Shown: one piece after another, positions 52,680-63,174 of the stretch | Numbering within the stretch: the first letter of the stretch is position 1 | Layout of the letters: each line of letters starts with the position of its first letter | Origin: Cephalotus follicularis | Lineage: Eukaryota > Streptophyta > Magnoliopsida > Oxalidales > Cephalotaceae | Direction: 5' to 3' | Length of the DNA: 64,000 nucleotides | Assembly: GCA_001972305.1 (NCBI GenBank) | Contig: BDDD01001649.1 | Location: 124,001 to 188,000 of the forward strand | Position numbers and translations under genes: made by a program | The notes under the pieces: generated by a model | Database searches by the model: none | What the model saw: the letters and a program-made list of their open reading frames with translations, nothing else | What the model was told of the DNA's origin: nothing

Positions 52680-53000
52680 ACTGTTTTAGCTTTTGGGCCT
52701 TGCCATTTGGCCCATCTCTAGCGTTAACTAAGGCGTGGTAGCAAGCGTAATTTTCGCTTATGTCTTTTCACTTGCCGCAATAGTCAATTCATTTCCCGTA
52801 CCTGATTTGATGGATCGATCTCAACCGTTTAATCTTGCAGATATCGCATGGTCTGAAATCAGTTTAGCTCATTTAAATTGCTCTTTCTTCTTGGAGAAGT
52901 TTTTCTAAACTTCTTCAAATTTCAAAACTCTTGCTCTCCCGAATCTTTCGATCTTCCAAACTTCCAATCAACCTCTCTTCGAATTTTCTTTGCAAAAATC
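52680..53000 (+). promoter_or_regulatory. Possible orphan promoter and non-coding first exon
   Basis: Site II-like cores TGGGCC (52694-52699) and GGCCCA (52709-52714) lie ahead of a CT-rich stretch (52885-53000) that reads like a 5' UTR, ending at a good donor, CTCAG|GTGAGC near 53005. No coding exon follows before retrotransposon DNA starts. It may be the start of a gene whose body was separated or removed by the insertions. This is inferred from motifs only. Confidence 0.35.
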
Positions 53001-53814
53001 TCAGGTGAGCCGTTTTCTTCTATTTGTTTTGCAAAATTGTTTGGGTTTTTCTTGGATTTTCTTGGCTTCCCATCTTCTCTCTCTCTAATAACCAGGAATT
53101 TTTGTAAATGAAATGAATCTGTATAAGTGTACAGTATTTTGAGGAATAATATTTCGGGTTCAAAATGTATTATTATTATGGGACTGGAAATTAAATTAAT
53201 GATTGTTGGGCTTAGAATGGAAATTGTGGACCTGGAAATATTAATGGCCAAATTAGAATTGAATTTAATAAAGATTTGAGAAATTAGGCCACATTTATGT
53301 TGTTGTTGGGCCAAGGAAATGAAAATAAAATGAGGAGTGTACTGGGTTGTCCTCAGCAGCCCATGGTGGAAATAGGGGATGGAGAAATGGCTAGAATTTG
53401 GTAGTGGTGTCTGGAATGTTCTGCTGGTAACTATATAAAGGGAGGCTTGATAGTGGGGCACGACTGCTGGAAAAATGAGAAGGAAAAAGATAAGAGATGA
53501 AGGAAATCTGGAGAATTCTTGTCTCCCTCCTCCTCGCCTATATAAGCCTTCACTCTCAGATTTGGAAATATATGCAAGAAATGCTCTGAAGCAAGGGAAA
53601 TTGTAACTGTAAGCTAAAGAGCAGTGAAGTCGGATGAGCGATTAAGGAATTGTGCTGAGTAAGGAAGGAAGCGCTGCAACCAGAGGAGCTGAGGTAGGTT
53701 CTCCTACCAGCACCCTTTTAGCCAAATTAACTAAGGCTTTATTTTATTGTTAGTGTAGTGTTTTGGAATGTATGTGTTTATTGTATAAATGGCCTTGGTT
53801 TTGCTGTCTCGTAC

Positions 53815-54560
53815 ACGCCAAGGACGCCTTGTGCGTCCCTACTCCCGCATAAACGTCACTGCTACGCTTGGAAATGTTAAGAATGCAATATATATATATG
53901 TACACAAATGGCCTTAGCTTTATTGTCCCTTACACACCGAGGATGCCTTGTGCGTCCTTATCCTGCGCAAGGAGCCACTGTTACACTTCTTCCTCAGGCC
54001 GGGCAGTGTGATGAGGGCATCGCAAGTCGAGGTGCGCTATATATGCGCCAACAGGAGCTAGGACACCATTGTCGAGGTCCTCTACCCAGCCACACTAGCA
54101 CCTGATGCTGCGGGCACGCCACTGTGATGAGCGGACATCCAGTGCAGAGGACGTCATCGTCCCCTGCGTGCGTCACGCACTGGTATCGTGCGCCAGAGGA
54201 CGGCACTGTCCTCTGCATGCGTCACGCACCAGCGCCAGGCGCCAGAGGACGCCATGGCGAGGCCACAGACACCAAGTGCAGAGACACCACCCTCTCCTGC
54301 ATGCATCCCGCACCATTGTAAACGCCGAGGATGATAAAGCAGAGGACACTATTGTCCTCTGCGCATGTTCCGTTCACTCAAGTCGCCGAGGACGCTAAGG
54401 TACCGAGGACATCCTTATTCCTTGCATGCGTCCTCTGCATGCCCAAGGTGCCGAGAGCGCCGAGGTGAGCTTGTCCTTTGTCTTATGGCGTCAAATGCGC
54501 TGAGCGCGCCCACTGCCATGCGCGCAGCTCACCCGAGCTGTCCTCTACCATGGCGGGGCG
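53815..54560. repeat. GC-rich degenerate repeat block in the LTR
   Basis: About 750 bases, far richer in GC and CpG than its surroundings. Variants of (G/A)CCGAGGACGCC, GTCCTCTGC and GCGTCACGCAC recur. The open frames across it have no homology I recognise and are composition effects. Confidence 0.75.
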
Positions 54561-55169
54561 CGTATCAGACTAAGCCAAAGGTGTGTCGTGAGCATGTGCT
54601 AAAAATGCCGAGCAGTGCCAGTGACGGTAGCGACTGCGCGACACGGCGCCGCCTGCGCGACACGACGCTAAGCGACCTTGCCTGTGCTCCTCTGTCCTGG
54701 GCGTCATACTCTGCCGCATCTGAGAAAGACATGGTGAACACTGAGATGGCGCCGAACCCTCTGTTGCATATTCCTCGGCCGCGCCAGATGCTCACAAGCA
54801 TTCTGTGGCGCTTTGGACTCTCCTTGCATGTTTATGAGGATACGAGGAAGAGAATGAATTATGCATGGCCTGGTACATACTGAGCAAGACGAGGATGCAC
54901 CTGTATGGTCTTGTATGCATTTGAATATGCGTTGTTGGCGCGAAGTGACGCATTTTACAAGCTATAGACGCCCTTTTAAGTATTTGGAACAATTAATGCT
55001 AAAAGTAGCTTTATTTTGTAGTGTAGTGTATAGTGAATGGGCAGACCTCACCATAAACGTCAATATAATATATATAAAATGTTAACGTAGTGTTATAAAT
55101 GTCAATGTAATGAATGTAATGTAATGTACTGCTATTATAATGCTAGTAAATGTTAAAATACTATACTGT

Positions 55170-55345
55170 GCCTGATCACCGGTTGAGATGAGCCTACGAG
55201 ATCACCAACCTAGATGAGCCGGTAAGGCTATCTTCGAGATGAGCCTGGTAGATCACCGAGATAGCCTAATGGATCACCGACCGAGATGAGCCGTCGGATC
55301 ACCAATTGAGATGAACCGACTGATCACCGACCGAGATGAGCCACA
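55170..55345. repeat. GATGAGCC/GATCACC tandem-like repeat
   Basis: At least six alternations of CCGAGATGAGCC and GATCACCGA units at about 20-40 base spacing. Part of the LTR ending at 55988. Confidence 0.85.
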
Positions 55346-55988
55346 CTGAATGTTACGGTTAATGTTCTTGTATTGTGTATTGAACGACAGTTAATGACAC
55401 TGTGTAATGTTTTCCTCTCGGCTTCTCCGTCTTTAACGTCCGGAGTGCGTTACCGCTCCTCCCTAAGTGGGATGTCGCGGAAGCATTTTATAATGACTAT
55501 TAATGATTAACTGTTAGTAATAGTGACTAAATTAATGTATTGTACTATTCTCTGCTGCATCTCGCATTGCATACATATTTATATCTGCTGCATTGCACTC
55601 CACATATGCATGGGTAGGGGTTCCTACACAACCAGTGGTTGCTGACCCATTGCATTTTAATGTAATGGGTCAGGTACAGGTAGAGCATCGCAGCAATCCG
55701 AAGACTGAACCAGGGTAAGTCTCCTCCTCAAGATAAAATTCGACGACCTTGAAGTTTTATAAAGTGATGTATTATGACCTGCCGGTTTATGGCAGAGCAA
55801 TCATTTAATGATTATTGTACGAACTGGTTTATCCACGAAAATTCTATTTTAATTATTGGTTTTTTGCATGCACTATTATATTGATTTAAATGTGTTTTAA
55901 ATGTTTTAAATTTTCCTGTAATTTATTAAATGCCACTGTTAGTATCGCGTCAAACCTTAGGGATTTTCCTTGGGGTTTGGGGCGTTAC

Positions 55989-58200
55989 ATAGAATTAAGC
56001 AAACTTCTAGACAAATCACTACTCCTGCAGAGGTACGCCGCATGACCAAGGGGGTGACTGTTGCCAATCGCCCTCTTGGAGCAGAGGAGGCCATGGATGC
56101 CACCACCGTGGGCGGTCTTGATGTTGCCTCTACCGAAGATGGGACCCAAGTTTTTAGAACCCATTTTGACAGAAGTGTGCTCAATCGCAAAAAAGTGATA
56201 AATCTGTCCAAAAAGTACTGCTTCCCTAAAAGCTTGGAGTTCTCCCTTCCCTGAGATCCCAAGGAGACTACTGAAAGCAAACCTTGTCTCTTTGTAGTTT
56301 TTGAGGATGCTCTGTCTCATAGCCTGAGACTCCCCATACCGTCCTTCACTGTCGCAATTTTGAGATACTTCCAAGTTCATCCTTCTCTTCTTCAAGCGTA
56401 ATCTTGAGCCTTTATCATGGGTTTCTTAGTGAAGTGCTTGGAAACGGGGGGTGACACCAATGGTTGGACTATTCAAGGAGTTTCACTCCCTCAATGCATC
56501 TCCTGGAAAACGCGGTTACTATTTCAAGTTACGCGTTGGTCTGACCAAGAATCTATTGGTGGATCCTAAAGGCTGGAGGGGGAGGTACTTTCTTGTTAAG
56601 AATTTACCTGGCTTCACTCTTTGCCACTGGTGCTACTCATTGGATACCCAACACCTCAATCAGAGAGCAGTTTTGACTGTGGTAGAGAAAACAAACCTGG
56701 CAAAGCTCTCTAGGCTAGAGCCAGAGGAGGTGAATTCTACCATATTCGAGGATCGTCTACGCCGTATCAGGCTGAGCATGTCCCCTGGTCGGCGAGATGC
56801 CTTGGATGAGGAAGAGGAGATCCCAGTAGGGATAGAGAAAGAGGGGGTTCAAAATAGCAAAGAAGAAACCATAGTTGCGCCCGTTAATGAGAAGGAAAGA
56901 TGTATTAAAACTTCCTCTCCTCCTCAGCTTCTAATTTTATTTTGCGTACTCACTATTTTTGTAGTTCAAGCTTCTAACTCCATCTTTATGGCTCTCTACA
57001 GTGATGACTTCTCGATGACCTATGGCTGATGTCTTGAGAGCTGCTAGAGAGAAAGCAAAGGTTGATGCCGAAGAGGAAAAGCGGAGAGCCTTGGAGAAGG
57101 TGGCTATGACGGCAAAGAAAATAGCAGAGAAGGAAATTGTTGTTGCTGCTGCTGAAGCTGCCAGGATAAGGTCTACCCATGGTAAACGAGTTACAGAGGA
57201 CCAACCACCTCTTCCATCCAAAAAACAAAAGAAGAGAATAGGTGGAGAAGGCTCTTTTTGGGAGCATGCTGATGTGCCCCCTAAGGTAAGTTCCCGGGAC
57301 CCTGTCTGCCTTGGTGTGCCTGTGGACGTCGACTGGGTGGAAGAGGAGCTCGAAGCACTCAGAAACTCGGGTGTTGACTTGAACACTCCAGGGGAGCCAT
57401 TTGAACTCGGCAGGCTGTGCCTCCTTCCTGCTGAGATGAGTGCAAGAAATGGTTGGACTATTAACCAACTCTGGAACCATTGCCTTTAGAGCAACATTAG
57501 AGTATATAACTTTCTCTTCTTTTTCTTTTTAGGTATGCTCTCTCCTCTTCCTCTGAATTTGGTCTTTCTTTGTCAGGCTCTGAACGACGCCTATCTAATG
57601 ATGGAAAACTCCAAGGATGACCATGAGCTTATCCAACAGCTTTGCGCCGAGGTTATAGAGCTCAAGCAGTCGACTAGTGCAGCCCACACCCAACTGGAGG
57701 ATGTTCTTGGAGCCCAAGAGTCAATTCTGGAGGAAAAAAGGTAGGCTCTGGAAGCTCTGGACAAGGCGAAGGAGGAGGGAGAGAAACTCATTCGGACTAA
57801 TAATCATCTTTATGACGTGCTAAAGGAAATGGAGGAAAGGTCCTCTGGGATCCGAGAGATGGAAGCTGCTCGAACTCAAGCGGCGATTGACAAAGCCCTT
57901 GCAGAATTTAAAGCTTTATCTGAGTTTCAAGGTGCTCTGGCTAAGGCCGTGGATGACTTCAGAGCTTCCCAAGATTTTGAAGAGGAAGTTCTTATGGAGT
58001 TCGCGATACTTTTTAGCGGGGGCTTCTATACCTGCCGTAACTGGGCTGCTCGCCATCCGGAGGTTCCTCTGGATTCTATCGTTTGCTGTCCTTCAATGAA
58101 TGAGTTTGACTTTTTTCCTAAGGGGATTGAGGCAAAAGAAGAGAAAGCTCAACTAGCCAAGAAGCTGAAGAGTCACAAACGGCAGAGCACTCAGGTGTGA
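55989..58200 (+). pseudogene. Antisense extra ORF (aORF) of the Tat element, broken
   Basis: Runs opposite to gag-pol. Fragments in order: KKYCFPKSLEFSLP followed by stops (about 56254, 56400), LRLPIPSFTVAILRYF, then, after a frameshift, GLFKEFHSLNASPGKRGYYF (56451-56930), a coiled-coil piece rich in Ala/Lys/Glu (57022-57489), and a second coiled-coil piece with an in-frame TAG at 57742-57744 (57535-58200). These blocks match the plant retrotransposon extra-ORF family I remember from Tat elements. Pyrimidine-rich AG acceptors at about 56961 and 57533 suggest the intact ORF was spliced. No enzymatic motif is visible. The role of the family is unknown. Confidence 0.75.
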
Positions 58201-59317
58201 TTGTCCCTTACACTGGTCCTGTTGCCGATCCTGACTTTGCTCCTTTACCCGAGAACTCCTAAGTGCCTGCTTCTTTTCTTGTATATAGCGCCCCTTCAGA
58301 GGATAACGCTTAGGCTGTAGGTTACAAATTTTTCTTTTGCTTTGTAAGCCTCTATAACTGGCACTCTCGTAATGTAATTTTCTCTTTTTGAGCAATAAAA
58401 CATAACTTTTGCTCTATTCAAGTCTTTATAATTCCCTTAGGAATTTTTGTGCTTTAGTATACTTTTGCTTCGTTTGAGCTCTTACATTCCCTTAGGAATA
58501 TTTTTATGCCTTTGTAGACATCTTTTGTAGTGGTATGATATTTTTCAAACTAGGTTACATGAGTTTTCTAGCACATATGGGGCACTTGTATAAAAGCGCT
58601 CAACCAACAATACTTGATCTTTACGAGTTCTTAAGTGTTCGCAGATCAAGGTTTGTTTCTGGTCTAACGAGTTCTTACGGGTTTGCAGACTAGGATCTCG
58701 TCTAGTCTGATACTTTTTCATACTAGGTCAACTGGGGGCACTTGTATCAAAGCGCTCAGCCAACGAACTTGATCGTTGCTAGTTCTTATGGGTTCACCTC
58801 TCAAGATACGATATTGGTCTAGTCTGTCAAGTTCTTATGGGTTGACAGACCAGCATTTATTTCCTTAAAAGTCTTTTTTTTATTTCTTCCTTAGAAGTCT
58901 TTTGTTTGATAAGCTTCTATTAGAGCTTTTGGTGCTCCTCTGACTGGAGTCTTAGTGTGCTCCTCTAACGGGAATCTTAGGTGCTTCTCTAAAGCGAGTC
59001 TTCTCAGATTGGAGACTTTAGTCTGTTTGAGACATTAGTCTACTTAGGTGCTTGGTCTGCTCGAGAATGGGAGAGCTCTAAACCTATATCAAGGCCTGCT
59101 CTGATCACTCCCTTAGGAGTCTTCTTTGTCAGCTCCCTTGGGAGTGGTCTGACAAGCTTGTATTAAATCTTTTATTGAGGAAAATTGTTGGAGGTTGTTT
59201 AGAGGTTTGAGAACGTGAACATTAGACCTCCTGTCCCTTGCAAACTTGAAACTACTGTTTTTGAAGAAAAATTTCTCTTTATTGACATTCTTGAACATTT
59301 GTACATATTTGCAAAAT
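58201..59317. other. Spacer between Tat aORF and integrase, with degenerate repeats
   Basis: No coding region was found. Two diverged copies of a unit containing GGGGCACTTGTAT and AAAGCGCTC are offset by about 155 bases (58579 and 58734). Shorter echoes of TTCCCTTAGGAAT and AGTTCTTA(C/T)GGGTT also occur. Tandem repeats in this position are known in Retand-type elements. Confidence 0.65.
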
Positions 59318-60676
59318 TCATTGGTAGTACTTCCTCAAGTGCTCGGAATTCCAAGCCCTGGGAATCTCCCTGACCCCCAGAGTTTCAAGTTTGAATGTTC
59401 TAGGTCGAAGCACTTTCTTCACATTGTAGGGTCCTTCCCAATTAAGAGCTAACTTCCCTCTGGTACCAGTAGGATTAGCGATTGCCGCATTACGGAGGAC
59501 TAAGTCTCCCTCCCTTAGTGGTTTGGGGTTCACCCTTTTGTTATAGTAGTGGCTCACCCTCTGCTAGTAGGCTGTTACTCTTATGGCAGCTTTATCTCTA
59601 AGCTCTTCCACTAAGTCGAGGAGATTCCTTAAACCTTCTTCATTATTAGCTTCATTGAAGTGCACAACTCTAGGTGAATGCACCCCAATCTCAACAGGTA
59701 TCATGGCTTCTGATCCGAAACAAAGGCTAAATAGGGAATCTCCAGTTGTGGTCCGATGAGTAGTTTTATAAGCCAACAATACACGGGCGGTTCCTCTGTC
59801 CATCTTCCTTTGCTAGCTTCGAGGCGTTTCTTCAACCCTAAGATAATTTCTCTATTGATGAAATATTATTGGCCATTTCTCTGAGGGTAGGCTACGGAGA
59901 CAAGCCTATGTTCGATCCTCCACTCTTTGCAAAAGTCTCGAAAAGCTTCACAGTCAAATTGCTTCCCATTATCAGAGACGATTACTCTAGGGACCCCAAA
60001 TCTGCATATTATTGATTTCCAAACAAAGCTCTCCATCTTGCTCTCCATTATTGTGGCTAGAGGCTCTGCTTCCACCCATTTGGTGAAGTAGTCCACTGCC
60101 ACGATTAGGAACTTTCTCTGCCCTGTTGCCACAGGTAATGGTCCGATAAAGTTCATTCCCCATTGCGCAAAGGGCCAAGGGGCAGTGATGGATGTCAAAG
60201 GCTCTAATGGTCTTCTACTTATGTTAGCATTCCTCTGACACTTATCACATTTTCTCACAAAGTTGATGACGTCTTGGTGCATGGTGGGCCAGAAATAGCC
60301 CTGTCTCAACAGTTTGTTGGATAAGATTCTGTCCCCTATGTGATTTCCACATATTCCTTCATGGACCTCCCTTAGAGAGTAGTCGGCCTTTGAGGGAGTC
60401 AGACATCTCAACAAAGGGAAAGAGAATGACCTTTTGTAGAGAATCCCTTTTTCTGAATTGGTATATGTTGGATATGTATACCGACCTTCTCGCATCCTCT
60501 GGGTCCTCTAGAAAAATACCATCAATTAGCCAACTAATGAATGGAGTCATCCAACTTGGCTCATGTTGGGCATCGATGTCCATCACATCCATCTCGGAGA
60601 TGGTGGGCTTGTCTAGGTAGTCTATTAGCACGATCTGATTTTTATCTAATTCCCCCGTAGTACCTAGTTTTGACAA
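59318..60676 (-). pseudogene. Tat integrase, broken
   Basis: An N-terminal zinc-binding HHCC region (REVHEGICGNH, CDKCQRN) leads into the catalytic core. The first catalytic Asp appears replaced: WGMNFIGPLP has Asn where the family has Asp. The second Asp is kept (VSDNGKQF). The core stops at TAA (59868-59866) just after PQRNGQ, about where the catalytic Glu should follow. A frameshift near 59800 separates the next fragment (LLAYKTTHRTTTGD...PVEIGV). The C-terminal GPY/F-like domain (NWEGPYNVKKV, SEHLRKYYQ) is readable to 59318. Confidence 0.85.
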
Positions 60677-61035
60677 CTAGTCTGCTCTGACGTTCTCTTC
60701 TCTGGGAACTTTCAACACCCAAAAAACTTGGACAACGGATTTAAAATTTTGAACATGGGCCAAGTATTTAGCAATTGTGTTTTCTCTGGCTTCGTACTCT
60801 CCGCTTACCATACCAACCACCAGTTAAGAATCACTAGAGGTTTCTAATTTTTGAACCTCCAAGTGCTTTACTATTGTCAGTACGGCAATTAGAGCTTCCC
60901 ATTCGGCCTCATTGTTTGTTGCTTTGAATCCAAATCTCAGAGCATACTCCAAGGTCCACCCATCAGGTCTAGTCAACACCAATCCTGCTCCACTTTCGGA
61001 GATGCAAGATGACCCATCAACTGATAGCTTCTATA
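60677..61035 (-). pseudogene. Second (archaeal-type) RNase H of the Tat element, broken
   Basis: The minus strand reads VDGSSCISESGAGLVL, NNEAEWEALI, SSDS-stop-LVV and EENVRAD-stop-LSKLG. The motif order fits the extra RNase H that marks the Tat lineage. Both stops (60826-60824 TAA, 60679-60677 TAG) fall where the family has Gln or a similar residue, consistent with C-to-T decay. Confidence 0.8.
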
Positions 61036-61143
61036 ACCTCTTCTCATTTTCAGAGGAGACCTCTTCCATACACTCCATGGGTGTATTATCTCCTACAAAA
61101 TCAGTCAAGACCTGTGACTTTATTGCTGGTATGGCTTCATATT

Positions 61144-62328
61144 TCACATATACTCGCTCAATTCGACAAACCACTTGACTAGTTTGCCTGACATGTCTAG
61201 CTTTGCTAACACTTGTCTAAGTGGCTTGTTGGTTAAAACTTTGATAGTACGGGCTTGACAATACGACATTAGCTTTCTCGCTGCAATAATCAAAGCATAC
61301 GTAAACTTCTTCACATCTGGATACTTCCCCTCAGCATCGTTCAAGGCCTTACTTACATAATACACCTATCCCTGAACCTTGTCTTATTCTCTGACCAGCA
61401 CTGCACTCACTGCGCCTTATATCGTCATTAAGTACAAATACAAATATTTTCCGTCTTTTGGTTTTGATATCAGAGGAGGGGAAGCTAGGTATTCCTTCAA
61501 TTTCTCGAAGGCTACTTGACATTCTTCAGACCAGAGAAACCCCTTGGGGTCCCTTAATATTTTAAAGAATAGAAGACACTTCTCTACTGATTTGGAGATA
61601 AATCTGCTCAGGACTGTGATTTTTTCAATCAACCTCTACACATCCCTAATAGATTAAGGAGGTTTCATGCTCTGAATAGCCGAGATCTTCTCGAGGTTGG
61701 CCTCTATTCCTCTGTTAGAAACCATAAACCCGAGGAACTTACCAGAAGTGACCCCAAAAGTACACTTGGATGGATTGAAGTGCATCTTGTATTTTCTCAA
61801 CAACCTGAATGTTTCCTCCAAGTCTATGATATGAGGATTCCTTGCTGGTGTCTTGACGAGAATGTCGTCAATATAAACCTCCATATTCCTCTTGATTTGA
61901 GGTTAAAAATTTTTGTTGACCAATCGTTGGTAGGTCGCTCTATCATTCTTCAATCCGAAGGGCATGACTTTGTAGCAATACATACCCTTATCAGTGATGA
62001 AGGATGTCTTGTTCTCGTCAGGCCCATACATAGGAATTTGATTGTATCCAGAGTAAACATCCAAGAAGCTCAATATTTTATAGCCGGAGGTTGCGTCCAT
62101 TAGTTGATTGATCTTCGGTAGGGGGAAGTGGTATTTTGGATAAGCTTTGTTGAGGTATGTGGAGTCTATGCACATCCTCCACTTTCCGTTCGTTTTCTTG
62201 ACTAGTACCGGGTTCTCCCAAGGGCGAAATTTCTCGTTTTTTGCCTGGTCGGAGGCCGCATTGGATCTACACTTAACTTGTGGACCATTACCTCTGGGAT
62301 GATCCTTGGGACCTCCTCTGCCAAACAA
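61144..62328 (-). pseudogene. Tat reverse transcriptase and first RNase H, broken
   Basis: The RT is recognisable from PVLVKKTNGKWRMCID, LSFLDVYSGYNQI and KVMPFGLKNDRATYQRL. The active-site motif YIDD is intact at the start of 61884-61654. RNase H remains follow (VYYVSKALNDAEGKYP, AARKLMSYCQARTIKVLTN). The frame is cut by stops near 61903, 61653, 61416 and 61366. FGLKND, where the family has FGLKNA, is one of several missense changes. Confidence 0.88.
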
Positions 62329-62401
62329 GCGAATACATCTCTGTTTTTTTTAGGAACGTTATTAGTTCCTCTTTCTCCACCTCTCCAAGTTGGGAGCTAA
62401 C

Positions 62402-63039
62402 TTAGAAAACTTTCTCTGCATTTCCTTCCTCCAAAGGCACCTGCACGACATACTTCATGGGCTGTGGACGCTCAGGTTCTGCTTCTCCTCTGAGCTTCAT
62501 ATTTGTTATGGGAAGGGCTTTTCCCTTTCCCCTGTCCTTTATGGAAGTCTCGTAGCATTGCCTTGCGACCTGTTGGTCTCCTCTGACTTGTCCCATGCCA
62601 AACCTAGTCGAGAATTTCACCAGTAAGTGCCTTGTCGACACTACTGCCTCCATCAAGTTCAATTATGGTTTCCCAATTATAGCATTGTACGGGCTTGGTG
62701 TATCAACCACCAGGAAGGTCATATGTACTTGGGTTTGGCGGGGGGTTGTGCTTGCAATGACTGACAAATCGATGGATCCCAGAGAATGGACCATCTCTCC
62801 CGCAAAGCCTACTAGGGGAGTCTTCACCGCCTTAGCTAGTCCGCCAGAATCCTCAGCTGATCAAATACATGTTTGTAGAGGATATCCATTGAGCTCCCAC
62901 TGTCAATGAGGATTATCTTCATAGTGAATAATTCCACTTGAAGAGTTACTACCACTAGATCATCGTGAGGGAGAAGTACTCCCTCATAGTCTGCCTCTGA
63001 GAAGGATATTACCTTTTCTTCTCCACCAAACTTCAACAT
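62402..63039 (-). pseudogene. Tat protease region
   Basis: The aspartic protease motif IILIDSGSSMDILY is intact near 62900-62940. It is preceded by the conserved run ending YEGVLLPHDDLVVV. Upstream on the minus strand (about 63145-63045) a GVIHTISGG block typical of Tat Gag-Pro junctions is followed by an in-frame stop. Frame is also lost between protease and RT. Confidence 0.8.
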
Positions 63040-63174
63040 TTTGTTATGTGCGTATTATTGCACAGCAAAGGTCTGTCTAGCATAGGATTTTCTAGCTCTG
63101 TTATGATCGCCACCAGATACGACCCCTCCAGAAATTGTGTGTATTACACCCCTGGGTTGTTGCTTCTCTTCCTT

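Larger units (their letters stand above)
53103..55988 (+). mobile_element. Long Ty3/Gypsy LTR, left end unresolved
   Basis: The right end GGGGCGTTACA at 55988 is a typical LTR terminus. The body resembles long chromovirus-type LTRs: TATA-like ACTATATAAAGG (53430) and CTATATAAGCC (53538), a GC-rich centre, repeated CACCGACCGAGATGAGCC units (55170-55345), and the stretch TTCTCCGTCTTTAACGTCC. No primer site follows it and no target duplication was found. The start at 53103 is a guess. It may be a solo or truncated LTR next to, or inserted into, the Tat element. Confidence 0.55.

Noticed and set aside
52922-53461. 179-residue minus-strand open frame
   Set aside because: Ile/Ser/His-rich with no motif. 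It straddles the presumed leader/LTR junction and has AT-driven composition.
54365-54883. 172-residue plus-strand open frame in the GC-rich block
   Set aside because: GC-rich sequence has few stops. Several overlapping frames are equally open, and none resembles a known protein.
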